64,000 bases of DNA from Desmospora activa DSM 45169 (GCF_003046315.1 NZ_PZZP01000002.1:62001-126000); one strand, 5' to 3'; numbered from the stretch's first letter, positions 26,317 to 35,644 are shown. The notes: generated by a model not told the origin, from the sequence alone. A program made the numbers and translations.

Positions 26317-26471
26317 CACTAAAGCACAAGTCTCGCTTCAGTCACCTTCGTTCCTTAGTCTCGCTTTGCACTAAAGCACAAGTCTCGCTTCAGTCACTTC
26401 GTTCCTTAGTCTCGCTTTGCACTAAAGCACAAGTCTTGCTACAGTCACCTTCGTTCCTTAGTCTCGCTTTG
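26317..26471. repeat. Three tandem 51/52-bp repeat units
   Basis: Units start at 26317, 26369 and 26420. Each begins CACTAAAGCACAAGTC, contains two copies of AGTCTCGCTT (one altered in unit three), and ends in TCGCTTTG. They continue directly into one another with no spacers. Nearly identical units recur at 62708-62809. A flanking block with CTAGCGGAG follows, and CCCACTTTGTCA lies about 100 bases further on. Region 26240-26608 contains no credible gene. Confidence 0.9.
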
Positions 26472-26608
26472 CCCGACTACCTAGCGGAGTTAGCAAACGG
26501 CCACTCCGCTTTTCTTTTGGCTGCTGTAGACTGCTCTTTATCGGGAAGGGAGAGAGGCACAAAAATGGAGAGCGGGCCTTAAGCCCACTTTGTCAGCAAA
26601 AAACAAAC

Positions 26609-28582
26609 TTATTGCAACAATTGTATACAGGAGTAAGGATAGCGGGTATCATCGCGAAAGAGTGATATCAAGACCCATGGATCACCACTGCTCATTAGAC
26701 GTTTGCGCAACCCCTTATGACGGAGATAGATCGGATGCTCCCGCTCTTGCTCCGGATCCACAATCGCTCCCGCTACCCGGTAAAAATCATTAAACACAAT
26801 CGGGTCGGAATGAGGAACATCACGGCAAACTGCTTTTTTTAGCCGTTTTAGTTCCCGTTCAAACCGGTTTTGTGTGCCCACATCCACTCCCAGCAAGTGT
26901 GTACCGATCCATAATGCCTCCGGTGTCTTACTGTGCTCCAGCTTTCGTAAGATCGCATTCCACCAATGGGTAGATCCTTCCTCAAACACAGTCACCCGCT
27001 TTCCTGCCCATGCCCGTTCTAAGTACGGCAAGAAAGGCTCCAACCTTGTTCCTTGCCGTTTTTTCCCCATGTTCGCTTCCCGTCGGTCTGGAGAGCCTGT
27101 TAACCAATAGGCACTCAAATGCTGCCATTCTTCTCCCCCGCGTCGCGAATGGACTCGCTTCCACAGATAGTCGGCTTTTCGCGCACTCCCGTCCAACAGA
27201 TAAAACAGATTTTGCAATTCCGACAGCGAGTATATCAGCGGCAAATCGGAATCGGCTTGCTCCCCTCGATTCTGCCATGACTCCAATGAGATAACCATCT
27301 CAACAAGGCGCCCTTCATGTATTGGAATCAGTTCGTTTCCAGCTTTCAACTTTAGTGTACCGCTATTCCATGCTCGCCGCAGTGGGGCGAATTCTTTGAT
27401 CTGTTCTTGATATAAGCTAGACCGGAATTGATCCAAATCCCCCCAGAAGGGCGTTTCCGTCCACAGCGTAAAGAGAAACGGCGGAACATGAACCACAGCA
27501 TCCAGGGTGCCGTTATTATGTTCACTCCACCAGTGCACCTGTTTATAGACAGCTGCTTCGGGAAATGCCTGTTGAAATAGAGAGACGGCGCGATCACAAA
27601 GGGGACTCTCCCTATTTCGTTGATCATCGCTGCGGGCAAACAACCAATCCCAAACATGACGAGCCGCCCCTGCCAGCAGCGGCCATGCATATACTTCTTC
27701 CTCCAGGCGGATGAGCGGCCGCCACCGCAGGGGATACTCTTGATACAGTGATGCCGGAGAACGTTCTTTCCACTCTCCCGGCACAACCGCACGCGCCGCC
27801 AGCCAGTGAGTGAGAGCGGAGGCGTTCACCTCACCAGGGTAAGCGCTTACAAAATCATGGAGATGAATTTGAAACATCTCCTCCGTCCTTCCTCCGCTGA
27901 TCCGTCTCTGCAACTTTTCTTCCCCACGTCGGATTAGACGGGCGATCATTTTTGCCAAGTGGTCGATCTGCAAACCTTCCGCCGTCTCCTTTTTTGTGCC
28001 TAACGCGGCTAAACACGGCAACTGCCCGGCATATTCCCCCACACGGTCAGAATCGCGCATTCCTCCCCGCCATTCGTTTTCTTTTCCTGCAACTGGTAAA
28101 TCCATGGCATTACCATAACGGCGTGCCAATTCCTGCGCCGCACAAACCGCAAAGTCCCGCTCCACTACTGAAAAATCGACCGTCTTCAGCTGAGGCGGAT
28201 GCCGCAATACCAACATCTGCAGCCATTCCCATCGCTGCCAAAAGTCCGGATCGCGCGGCAACATCGAAGTACTGGTATCTAGCCGTTTCCACTCTTCTGC
28301 TAAGCATTCCTGCAACAGGCGCAAGGGATTGCGAGCAATGATTTGATCCAAAATATTTTGCAAATATACGGTTGAACAACCTTCCATAACGCCAGCAGTT
28401 GTCGGTAACACCCGCTCCAATGGCACTTGCTCACACCCGGCACCACTTTCCCGGATTCCCCGGGCCAACTCCAACTCCACCCAACCTGTGACGAGGGGCT
28501 TACCCGTTGTCCACCCTTTTCCCACCCGACCGTTCTCATCCCAAAAGAAGACGGCCTTTCTGCGTGAAGGTTCAGGTAACAT
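26609..28582 (-). CDS. Large protein of unknown function, 657 residues
   Basis: This is a soluble acidic protein with many Trp and Arg residues and no membrane segment or signal peptide. It has a good GGAGGTGG site before the ATG. Predicted order by eye: an N-terminal helical region (about 1-270), a middle alpha/beta region near 340-420 (AAVYKQVHWWSEHNNGTLDAVVHVPPFLFTLWTET), and a C-terminal region with YLERAWAGKRVTVFEEG and WIGTHLLGVDVGTQNRFERELKRL. The LDAVV strand followed by a second strand faintly recalls PD-(D/E)XK nucleases, but the E-x-K pair is absent (TET), so it would be a degenerate member at best. I do not recognise it. It is flanked by a repeat element on one side. Confidence 0.75.
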   Translation of the reverse strand: MLPEPSRRKAVFFWDENGRVGKGWTTGKPLVTGWVELELARGIRESGAGCEQVPLERVLPTTAGVMEGCSTVYLQNILDQIIARNPLRLLQECLAEEWKRLDTSTSMLPRDPDFWQRWEWLQMLVLRHPPQLKTVDFSVVERDFAVCAAQELARRYGNAMDLPVAGKENEWRGGMRDSDRVGEYAGQLPCLAALGTKKETAEGLQIDHLAKMIARLIRRGEEKLQRRISGGRTEEMFQIHLHDFVSAYPGEVNASALTHWLAARAVVPGEWKERSPASLYQEYPLRWRPLIRLEEEVYAWPLLAGAARHVWDWLFARSDDQRNRESPLCDRAVSLFQQAFPEAAVYKQVHWWSEHNNGTLDAVVHVPPFLFTLWTETPFWGDLDQFRSSLYQEQIKEFAPLRRAWNSGTLKLKAGNELIPIHEGRLVEMVISLESWQNRGEQADSDLPLIYSLSELQNLFYLLDGSARKADYLWKRVHSRRGGEEWQHLSAYWLTGSPDRREANMGKKRQGTRLEPFLPYLERAWAGKRVTVFEEGSTHWWNAILRKLEHSKTPEALWIGTHLLGVDVGTQNRFERELKRLKKAVCRDVPHSDPIVFNDFYRVAGAIVDPEQEREHPIYLRHKGLRKRLMSSGDPWVLISLFRDDTRYPYSCIQLLQ

Positions 28583-28803
28583 TGACAGCCACCTCCATCG
28601 GCGTTTGTTATTATTTTATTACGTCGCCAAGGCGTCAGTCCAACCTTGATAATCAAAAATCCTCCGGTTTGAGACACATGTTACTTGAACGGCTCCTCTA
28701 TGCATCACGAACGCCCACAACCATCCTACAATCACTGTAACAGTGCCAACTTTCCGCCACAATCCCTTGACAAAGTATAAGTCGTAATAACCCAATCTAT
28801 ATG

Positions 28804-28834
28804 CAAAACACCTCCCGCCAACTGGGGAGGTGTT
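28804..28834 (-). terminator. Terminator of rocA
   Basis: AACACCTCCC / GGGAGGTGTT forms a 10-bp stem with an 8-base loop; on the minus strand it is followed by TTGC after a short T run. Confidence 0.8.
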
Positions 28835-28844
28835 ATATGCGATT

Positions 28845-30395
28845 TTATAAGACTTCCGAAACCAGCTTGGCTTGGGTGAGCAGAAGCAGATACTCCGGTC
28901 CGCCCGCTTTGGTGTCGGTGCCGGACATGTTAAACCCGCCGAAGGGGTGAACGCCTACCAACGCGCCCGTCCCTTTGCGGTTGAAGTATAAGTTACCCAC
29001 ATGGTACTCAGTGCGAGCTTTCTCGATGTTGGCGCGATTGCGGCTAAAGACGGAGCCGGTTAAGCCGTATTCGGTGTTGTTGGCAATCTCCAGTGCATGT
29101 TCAAAGTCCTTCGCCTTGATAAAAGCGAGCACCGGTCCAAAGATCTCTTCCTGTGCGATGCGGGCGTCTGGGGCCACATCGGCAAATACCGTGGGCTGGA
29201 TAAAGTATCCGTTTCCTTTGGCCTTGCCGCCGCCGACTACCAATCTGCCCTCTTTTTTTCCGGTTTCAATATAATCCAGAATCTTATTCATCGAGGATTC
29301 GTCGGTTACCGGACCGAGATCGATTCCAAGGGTTTTCGCTTCGTCTACTTTTAATTCCTTGACGAGAGCCGTCACTTTCTCCAGCACATCATCGTAAACA
29401 TCCGCATGAACGATGGCACGGGAACAGGCTGAACACTTCTGACCGGAAAAGCCGTAAGCGGATTTGACAATATTGGCCGCCGCTTCATCCAAATCGGCTT
29501 CCTTATCCACAACGATGGAGTTTTTGCCGCCCATCTCTGCAATGACCCGTTTGATCCACTTTTGTTCGGGAGCTGTTTTTGCTGCCAGTTCGTTGATGCG
29601 CAGGCCCACTTCACGGGAACCGGTAAAGGCGATAAAGCGAGCCAGCGGATGTTTCACCAGGTATTCGCCCACTTTGGCGCCAGGCCCCGGCAGATAGTTG
29701 ACGACACCTTGGGGCAAACCGGCCTCTTCCAGAATCTTGATAAATTGAGCGGCGATAACGGTGGTATTGCTAGCGGGCTTTAAAACAACCGTGTTACCGG
29801 CCACAACGGAGGAGGTGGTCATCCCCACCATAATTGCCAGCGGGAAGTTCCACGGTGGAATCACAATCCCTACACCCAACGGGATATAATATTGTTCATT
29901 ATCTTCCCCAGGAATACGGGTTAACTCTTTCGCCTCAGCCAGACGCACCATTTCCCGAGCGTAGTATTCCATAAAATCAATCGCTTCTGCTGTATCGGCA
30001 TCTGCCTCTGGCCAGCTTTTGCCCGCTTCATAGACCAACCAGGCGGAAAATTCGTGTTTTCTGCGACGTAAAATGGCCGCCGCTTTGTATAGAATGCGCG
30101 CACGGGCATGGGGTGAAACCGCTTTCCACTGTTTAAACGCTTCTGCTGCGGTTTGAATTGCCCGCTCCGCCAGATCTTGATCCGCTTTTGATACGGTTCC
30201 GATCACTTCATCGACATTGGAAGGGTTGATCGAGGTAATCTTATCGTCGGTATAAACCTCTTCCCCACCGATAATCAAGGGATAATCTCGCCCCAGCTGG
30301 GATTCCACTTTTTTTAAGGCTTGTTTAAAGGCCGTACGATTTTCCTCTTGCGAAAAGTTTGTAAATGGCTCATTTTTAAAAGGAATCACGCCCAT
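28845..30395 (-). CDS. rocA: 1-pyrroline-5-carboxylate dehydrogenase (L-glutamate gamma-semialdehyde dehydrogenase)
   Basis: This 516-residue NAD-dependent aldehyde dehydrogenase catalyses the second step of proline catabolism, giving glutamate. Motifs include the NAD loop [11 protein letters not shown], the catalytic Glu in [11 protein letters not shown], and the nucleophile Cys in [16 protein letters not shown]. The N terminus ([20 protein letters not shown]) is typical for Bacillus RocA/PutC. GTG and TTG codons precede but AAGGAGG best fits the ATG at 30395. It is divergent from proline dehydrogenase, so the two enzymes share an intergenic control region of about 230 bases. Confidence 0.95.
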   Translation of the reverse strand: MGVIPFKNEPFTNFSQEENRTAFKQALKKVESQLGRDYPLIIGGEEVYTDDKITSINPSNVDEVIGTVSKADQDLAERAIQTAAEAFKQWKAVSPHARARILYKAAAILRRRKHEFSAWLVYEAGKSWPEADADTAEAIDFMEYYAREMVRLAEAKELTRIPGEDNEQYYIPLGVGIVIPPWNFPLAIMVGMTTSSVVAGNTVVLKPASNTTVIAAQFIKILEEAGLPQGVVNYLPGPGAKVGEYLVKHPLARFIAFTGSREVGLRINELAAKTAPEQKWIKRVIAEMGGKNSIVVDKEADLDEAAANIVKSAYGFSGQKCSACSRAIVHADVYDDVLEKVTALVKELKVDEAKTLGIDLGPVTDESSMNKILDYIETGKKEGRLVVGGGKAKGNGYFIQPTVFADVAPDARIAQEEIFGPVLAFIKAKDFEHALEIANNTEYGLTGSVFSRNRANIEKARTEYHVGNLYFNRKGTGALVGVHPFGGFNMSGTDTKAGGPEYLLLLTQAKLVSEVL

Positions 30396-30470
30396 TTTCA
30401 ACACCCTCCTTTGTCAATTCCCCCCTATTGTAGCGCAAAGAATCATCTGACATCAAACTCCCTTATTTTA

Positions 30471-30499
30471 TTGACATTACCTACAATCGGTATATTTAT
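30471..30499 (+). promoter_or_regulatory. Possible promoter of the proline dehydrogenase gene
   Basis: TTGACA at 30471-30476 is followed 17 bases later by ATTTAT. A second candidate -10, TATAAT, lies near 30550. The region lies between divergent rocA and putB and probably carries their shared regulation. Confidence 0.45.
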
Positions 30500-30629
30500 A
30501 CGCCGTTTGCTGCAAGCCAATCCATGAGAAAAGAGGAGACAAACTATTGTATAATGTTAACGGATTTAATGCGAAATATTTATTGATGTCATAACAACGG
30601 TGAAATAGCCAGATTGCGAGGGAATAGCA

Positions 30630-31550
30630 ATGTCATTTGCTCGTAAAGCGGTTCTTACTGTATCCGCAAACCCCCTGGTTACCCGCTTTGTCACCAAATA
30701 CGGAATGAAGCTGGGGGCTGCCCGTTTTGTCGCTGGGGAAACCATGGATGATACGGTGGCCAAAGTGAGGGAACTAAATGAAACAGGTTTGGTGGTTACC
30801 CTCGACTTGCTCGGTGAAAGCATCACCACCCGGGATGAAGCGGAAGCCGCCACAAAAGCAACCGTCTATTCCTTTGATGTGATCCAGCAGGAAAAATTGG
30901 ACTCCAATGTCTCCGTTAAGCTGACCCAGCTGGGCTTAGATATCGATGAGTCTTTTTGTCTGGAAAACATGGATCGGATCACCGCCACCGCCAAAGCAAC
31001 CGGCAATTTTGTCCGCATCGATATGGAAGACTCCCCACGGGTGGATGCCACAATCCGCATTTTTGATACCCTGCTGGAACGATATGGTCCCAAACACATC
31101 GGATTGGTTATTCAATCGTACCTGTACCGATCACAAGAAGATGTAAAAAATTTGGGCGCAAAAGGAGCAAATCTCCGAATTGTGAAAGGGGCTTACAAGG
31201 AATCGAAAGAGGTGGCTTTCCCCGATAAAAAAAATGTGGACCAGGCTTATCGAGAGCTGGTGGAGCTTCATTTAAAAAACGGCTGCTACACCGCTGTCGC
31301 CACCCATGATCAAGCCATCATCGATTGGACGAAACGGTTGACGGCTGACAATGAAATCCCCCGCGATCGCTTTGAATTTCAGATGTTGTATGGCATCGCA
31401 AACCGCTTACAGCTGCAATTGGTCCAAGAAGGCTACAAGGTGCGTGTATACACTCCGTACGGTAAAGATTGGTATCCCTATTTCAGCCGACGCATCGCCG
31501 AACGGCCGGCCAATGCTCTTTTTGTATTAAAAAGTCTCTTCCGCAAGTGA
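30630..31550 (+). CDS. putB: Proline dehydrogenase
   Basis: This 306-residue FAD-dependent enzyme oxidises proline to pyrroline-5-carboxylate, feeding rocA across the intergenic region. The TIM-barrel signatures are clear: VTLDLLGES, NVSVKLTQLGLDID, NFVRIDMEDS, NLRIVKGAYKE, VATHDQAII, FEFQMLYGI, RVYTPYGKDWYPYFSRRIAERPAN (substrate and FAD contacts). Length is that of monofunctional Gram-positive PutB/FadM proteins. A GAGGGA site precedes the ATG. Confidence 0.95.
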   Translation: MSFARKAVLTVSANPLVTRFVTKYGMKLGAARFVAGETMDDTVAKVRELNETGLVVTLDLLGESITTRDEAEAATKATVYSFDVIQQEKLDSNVSVKLTQLGLDIDESFCLENMDRITATAKATGNFVRIDMEDSPRVDATIRIFDTLLERYGPKHIGLVIQSYLYRSQEDVKNLGAKGANLRIVKGAYKESKEVAFPDKKNVDQAYRELVELHLKNGCYTAVATHDQAIIDWTKRLTADNEIPRDRFEFQMLYGIANRLQLQLVQEGYKVRVYTPYGKDWYPYFSRRIAERPANALFVLKSLFRK

Positions 31551-31576
31551 TTACGCAATAAAAAGGACGGGTTATC

Positions 31577-32065
31577 ATGACACAGGATTGGCGCGATCAA
31601 GTCCAAACATGGATGCAAGAAAAACAATTGGAAAAGGCACAAAAACGGCTATTACAATTGGTTAAAGATCATCCCGACGATCCGGAAGTGCTGATCCATA
31701 CCGCCTGGGTCCATGATTCCATGGGGCTGGAGCGAGAGGCTGTCCCGTATTATGTCAAGGCGCTGGAGTTCGGCTTGAGCGGAGACGATCTCTGCGGTGC
31801 GCTGCTGGGGCTAGGCAGTACTTATCGTTGTCTGGGGGAGTATGAAGCTGCGGTGGAAACGCTGAAAAAAGGAGTTGCCATGTTTCCCGACCACCGCGGG
31901 ATGAAAGTGTTTTTATCGATGGCTCTCTACAATACCGGTCAACATCGGGACGCGATGGAATTATTGCTGCAACAACTGCTGGAGACATCGGATGATCCCA
32001 CCATTGAAACCTATCACCGGGCCCTTTCCTTCTATGCGGAGCGATTGGATGAAACCTGGGCTTAA
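31577..32065 (+). CDS. Tetratricopeptide repeat protein, 162 residues
   Basis: This is a soluble protein made mainly of TPR helices. Visible repeats: MQEKQLEKAQKRLLQLVKDHPDDPEVLIHTAWVHDSM, then YYVKALEFGLSGDDLCGALLGLGSTYRCLGEYEAAVETLKKGVAMFPDHRG, then MALYNTGQHRDAMELLLQQLLETSDDP. It starts 26 bases after putB, suggesting co-transcription. TPR proteins are scaffolds; the partner is unknown. Confidence 0.82.
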   Translation: MTQDWRDQVQTWMQEKQLEKAQKRLLQLVKDHPDDPEVLIHTAWVHDSMGLEREAVPYYVKALEFGLSGDDLCGALLGLGSTYRCLGEYEAAVETLKKGVAMFPDHRGMKVFLSMALYNTGQHRDAMELLLQQLLETSDDPTIETYHRALSFYAERLDETWA

Positions 32066-32076
32066 GGGGTGACTCC

Positions 32077-32832
32077 ATGATGAAAATAGCGATGGTAACA
32101 GGGGCTTCTTCCGGGATCGGAGCAGCCTTCGCCAAGGAACTGGCGGCACAAGGCCACCGGGTGATTCTGGTAGCACGACGCCACGACCGTTTGCAACAAT
32201 TGCGGGAAAGCATCCAATCCGCCGGTGGACAGGCGGAGGTACTGGAAGCGGATCTTACCCGGAGCGAAGACCTGGAGCAGGTTTGCCGCCGCTTGCGCCA
32301 AGATTCGATCCACCTGCTGGTAAACAATGCAGGCTTCGGCCTCTACGCTCCCCTGTTGGACACAGATCCAAACCGGGAACAGGAAATGATTCGTCTCAAC
32401 GTATCCAGCTTAGTTACCCTTACCCGAGCAGCATTGCCGGGGATGGTGGAACGAAATCGCGGCGGCATCATTCAGGTCGCGTCCACTGCATCATTTATGC
32501 CTACGCCCTATATGACCGCCTACGGAGCCAGCAAAGCCTTTGTACTCCATTATGGCGAAGGGCTGGCGGCAGAACTGAAAGGTACTGGTGTTACCGTGAC
32601 GACGGTGTGTCCCGGCAGCACCCACAGCGAATTTGCCGAACGGGCTGGATTTCGACAACAACGGCTTATGTCCGCTGAAGAAGTGGTCAAGCAAGCACTG
32701 CTCGCCTTTAACCAAAAACGCCCCACCTTGGTAACGGGTAGCGGCAACTGGGTTCTCACCCTTCTTCCCCGCTTCCTCCCCCGTTCCTGGATGGCTTCCC
32801 TGGTGGCACGGGTATTTCGAAACCGAACATAA
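32077..32832 (+). CDS. Short-chain dehydrogenase/reductase
   Basis: This 251-residue NAD(P)-dependent oxidoreductase has a Rossmann fold. Motifs are MVTGASSGIGAAFA (cofactor), LLVNNAGFGLYAP, the catalytic Ser in IIQVASTASF, and YGASKAF (Tyr and Lys). Arg residues following the first strand (VARRHDRL) suggest NADP preference. It follows the TPR gene by eleven bases. The closest class is the DltE/YqjQ-like 'classical' SDRs of broad substrate range; the substrate is unknown. Confidence 0.88.
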   Translation: MMKIAMVTGASSGIGAAFAKELAAQGHRVILVARRHDRLQQLRESIQSAGGQAEVLEADLTRSEDLEQVCRRLRQDSIHLLVNNAGFGLYAPLLDTDPNREQEMIRLNVSSLVTLTRAALPGMVERNRGGIIQVASTASFMPTPYMTAYGASKAFVLHYGEGLAAELKGTGVTVTTVCPGSTHSEFAERAGFRQQRLMSAEEVVKQALLAFNQKRPTLVTGSGNWVLTLLPRFLPRSWMASLVARVFRNRT

Positions 32833-32841
32833 AAAACGAGC

Positions 32842-32860
32842 CAGATTGATGACAAAGTGG
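32842..32860 (-). repeat. Copy of a recurring 3' motif
   Basis: On the minus strand this reads CCACTTTGTCATCAATCTG, identical to 62957-62975 on the plus strand. The region 32833-33170 around it holds no gene and shows GC-rich scrambled sequence resembling the flanks of the repeat element near 62.9 kb. Confidence 0.6.
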
Positions 32861-33139
32861 TCTCAGGCCTCGGTTCCGATGTAGCACCTGTTGGCACGAC
32901 AATCTCGGTCTAATGCGGGGTACCCCCTCGTTGGCTGTGGAGCAAAACACGAGGCTTCATTCACTTTGCGAGCACATACGCTTTTTCTTTTGCCGCCGGT
33001 TGAGCTGAAGGGCAAAACGAACGAGCCAGCATCAGCGGGAAAACAAAGGGGTGCGGGAATGAGAGCCAACCCGTACCCCTGTTTCGTATTTGCCAGAAAC
33101 CCCAGACTTATCGATTATCTTATAGCGATATCACAAAGG

Positions 33140-33186
33140 TAAAACCCTCCAAACTTACGTATCCCCCCTTTCCTCACGCCGGAGGG
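33140..33186 (-). terminator. Probable terminator overlapping the end of the next membrane-protein gene
   Basis: ACCCTCC and GGAGGGT pair over a 30-base loop; the stem begins inside the last codons and is followed on the minus strand by TTTTACC. Confidence 0.4.
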
Positions 33187-34325
33187 TCCAATCCCTCCTT
33201 CTCTTCCATCACCGACAGGCCGAGACTCTCCTCCTCCTGATCCAGCTCCCAGCGATAGCTCCTTCCTTGTCGCTCCCAGCAGCTGCGGACTCGGTCAAAC
33301 ATCTCCTCCACCCAGGCCCGATCCATATAGCGCTCATCGGTAATGGTAAAGAGTGTTCCATCTTCAAGTAGAATTTGAATAACCGGATCCCACCGAATCG
33401 CCTGAACAGCGCCAAAGGGAATCACCTCTTTTTGATGATTGAGCAAAACCAGTGTTTCATCAGTCAGGTTGATCTCCTCGTACTGTTTGGCACGCACCCA
33501 TCGCAGGCCGAGATTGATAGGGGTTAAACCGGCCCTTTGGGCCACCTGGGCCACAGCGTATACCGACTCCCGTTCATAGGGAAAACGATAAACCACCTCT
33601 TCCGTGTCGATTTGAAGCTCCTCCACCCCCGGATCCAGACGGATATGGATCACCTCTTTAGCGGGAATCCATTGTTTCATCCCCCAACGAAGAATCACAA
33701 ATCCATGTTCTTCCACCCGAAAGCCCTTCCACCAGACAGACATCACTACCCACAAAAACACAACAAACACACCAGCAGCCAGTAAGCCGAGAGCCAGGTC
33801 CAACAATCGTTTCCAGAGAGGATAGGACCCTAACTCCGGGTCATCGAATGAAAGAATAATCCCACTCCGTTCCACCAGGGTAACAACCATCGGTTCTTCC
33901 TGTTGAATCGCCTCTGTAATCCGTTCCGGATCAAAAGGGAAATAAACAATGCGATAAGCACTATCAGCAGTGAGCAGCTGGTCCTGGGTAAGTCCCACGG
34001 GATGGATCGTTTGTTGCTGAACGGCCCCATGTTTCTCCACCCCGTCATAAACCGCCAGGTAAGCAATTCCCACCAGCAGTGACAATGTCAATATTCCGTA
34101 TTGAAAGGGATGTTTCTTGCCCCAATGCACTTTCCAAGTGATCAAAGCGGCGGCGGGAAGGGCAAGATAAAAAAAAGTCTCACCCAACCAAAATGGATAA
34201 TAGTCAGGAGAATCCAGCAATCGTTGGTAGGCAAACACATATAACAATGCCAATGCAATCGGAAATCCGAGGAACAACGACAACCAAACACCCAGCCAAC
34301 GCCTCGGATTATTCATCCGTGCCAC
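33174..34325 (-). CDS. Membrane protein of unknown function, 383 residues
   Basis: This protein has two N-terminal helix pairs (WLGVWLSLFLGFPIALALLYVFAY; ETFFYLALPAAALITWKV; YGILTLSLLVGIAYLAVY), an extracellular stretch of about 70 residues, and a further helix (LALGLLAAGVFVVFLWVVMSVW). The cytosolic C-terminal half (about 170 residues) looks PH-like: VILRWGMKQWIPAKEVIHIRLDPG, then LLEDGTLFTITDERYMDRAWVEEMF. GTG at 34325 is best spaced from GGAGGG; ATG at 34316 is the alternative. I do not recognise a named family. Confidence 0.72.
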   Translation of the reverse strand: MARMNNPRRWLGVWLSLFLGFPIALALLYVFAYQRLLDSPDYYPFWLGETFFYLALPAAALITWKVHWGKKHPFQYGILTLSLLVGIAYLAVYDGVEKHGAVQQQTIHPVGLTQDQLLTADSAYRIVYFPFDPERITEAIQQEEPMVVTLVERSGIILSFDDPELGSYPLWKRLLDLALGLLAAGVFVVFLWVVMSVWWKGFRVEEHGFVILRWGMKQWIPAKEVIHIRLDPGVEELQIDTEEVVYRFPYERESVYAVAQVAQRAGLTPINLGLRWVRAKQYEEINLTDETLVLLNHQKEVIPFGAVQAIRWDPVIQILLEDGTLFTITDERYMDRAWVEEMFDRVRSCWERQGRSYRWELDQEEESLGLSVMEEKEGLDPPA

Positions 34326-34405
34326 TCTGCCGCTCCCTCCTTGTCCCACCTTTCTATCTCTTTATTTTATTAAACGTTATAAAATTATCAATATATTCCC
34401 GCTTA

Positions 34406-34630
34406 TTAGCCAAAAAACGATCCATCTCTGCTTTTTTCGCGTTTTTCGCAAAAAAAGACCCGCTTATAACGACGGATCTGGAGACGAGAGGGACTGAGTG
34501 TGTGAATATCAACAAACCTGATTATCCATTGTACGTCCCTTGATCTTTCAACAGCCTCTTGGAGCCGCTTTAGGGATTCTTCGTATTGATGTTCTTCTAG
34601 TAATTGTATTGCTTTTTGATTGATATTCAA
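34406..34630 (-). pseudogene. Truncated TPR-like gene
   Basis: A TTG start with an excellent AGGAGG site opens a frame reading MNINQKAIQLLEEHQYEESLKRLQEAVERSRDVQ, a typical first TPR unit of small Bacillaceae TPR proteins. After residue 34 the sequence loses the TPR pattern and becomes basic and irregular, ending at residue 74. It looks like the 5' remnant of a longer gene, although a short natural product cannot be excluded. Confidence 0.45.
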
Positions 34631-34724
34631 AAAATCCCCTCCTCATCATGATAGGTGGTTGTAGTATCGATTGGTTATGATGACCATTATCAATATAACT
34701 CATTAACAAAGCCCCTTTAGAGAA

Positions 34725-34748
34725 AGGTCCGCCTATATATGCGGACCT
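34725..34748 (-). terminator. Terminator of the TM2 gene pair
   Basis: AGGTCCGC / GCGGACCT has an 8-base loop; TTTCTCT follows on the minus strand, about 120 bases after the TM2 stop. No gene was seen in 34749-34865. Confidence 0.65.
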
Positions 34749-34865
34749 AACAGTATGAGGGATCATTATCTGCCCACAAGTTTATCTTCATTATAATTTT
34801 GGTTTGACCATCCCTATACATAAAGGTAAGGAATTTTAGGCTTACCCTATTTACTATCGTTAAAG

Positions 34866-35177
34866 TTATTCCGATCCATTAAGCCAGCGAGAGAGCAGAT
34901 AACCGTCCAATAACCACCACACCAGCATGGGAGAGACTACGTAAAACGGAGAGATGGACAAGAGTGAAAACACTACTGCCGCTGTCCATACGACCATACC
35001 GCCAAATGTCATCGCCATTCCTGTTTTCCATCGCCCCAGATAGAACCGATGTGCACCAAATACACCCAGCAGTAGCCACAGGAGATAGGCGGTAACAATT
35101 CGTTCCTTTTTTCCCTGTTCCGCAGTGGCCGCCTCCCGTCCGCTGGCAGGTGGCTCTTTTCGTTTTTGTTTTGTCAT
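34866..35177 (-). CDS. TM2-domain membrane protein (1)
   Basis: This 103-residue protein has a polar basic N terminus (TKQKRKEPPASGREAATAEQGKK) and a TM2 domain: AYLLWLLLGVFGAHRFYLGRWKTG, a hydrophobic hairpin, and WLLDGYLLSRW with the conserved Asp. The G-x-H-R-F-Y signature is intact. CAGGAGGTG precedes the ATG. It follows a second TM2 gene by 33 bases. TM2 proteins are of unknown function in bacteria. Confidence 0.85.
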   Translation of the reverse strand: MTKQKRKEPPASGREAATAEQGKKERIVTAYLLWLLLGVFGAHRFYLGRWKTGMAMTFGGMVVWTAAVVFSLLSISPFYVVSPMLVWWLLDGYLLSRWLNGSE

Positions 35178-35210
35178 CGCGCACCTCCTGTCCATGTACT
35201 TTGAATACTT

Positions 35211-35573
35211 TTATGAAACGATCGCGTTATTTCGGGAAACTCGGATTAAGATCTCCCGTTCCTTTGCAATATTGATATTCTGCACGTAGCCATGCAACAA
35301 AAACGCATCAACAATCCACCAAATCCAATTGGGTATAAGAAAGATAAGACCAAGACCAAAAATCCAAATCGTCATCCAGCCTAAAAGCTCCAAGGTTAAC
35401 ATGATTACGCCGGTTCCTACTCGATCGATATAAAAGCGATGCACCCCGAACCCTCCCAAGAAAAACCACAGAAGATACGCTGCCCCCGTCGATTTCCTGT
35501 AGTTTTCCATCTCGCTCTGTGCAATCGCCAGTTGTCTGGCGTCTAGTTGACTCTTTAAATCCATATTATACAT
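35211..35573 (-). CDS. TM2-domain membrane protein (2)
   Basis: This 120-residue protein has an N-terminal helical region (LKSQLDARQLAIAQSEMENYRKS) before a TM2 domain: AYLLWFFLGGFGVHRFYIDRVGTG, followed by WMTIWIFGLGLIFLIPNWIWWIVDAFLLHGYV. The second motif Trp-Trp-Ile-Val-Asp-Ala-Phe is standard. GAGGAG precedes the ATG. Together with the downstream TM2 gene it forms a two-gene operon, and the two may be ancient duplicates that have diverged. Confidence 0.87.
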   Translation of the reverse strand: MYNMDLKSQLDARQLAIAQSEMENYRKSTGAAYLLWFFLGGFGVHRFYIDRVGTGVIMLTLELLGWMTIWIFGLGLIFLIPNWIWWIVDAFLLHGYVQNINIAKEREILIRVSRNNAIVS

Positions 35574-35644
35574 TTATATACTCCTCTCGATTATTACAAA
35601 AACTAGTATAGCTTTATTTCAATTGACAATCCATAATTTTATCG

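Noticed and set aside
26317-26471. Tandem repeats that could suggest a CRISPR array
   Set aside because: The units abut directly, with no variable spacers, and no cas gene is present.
28767-28800. TTGACA followed by A/T-rich sequence as a promoter
   Set aside because: No -10 at a suitable distance and the plus strand beyond it holds only the convergent rocA terminator and gene.
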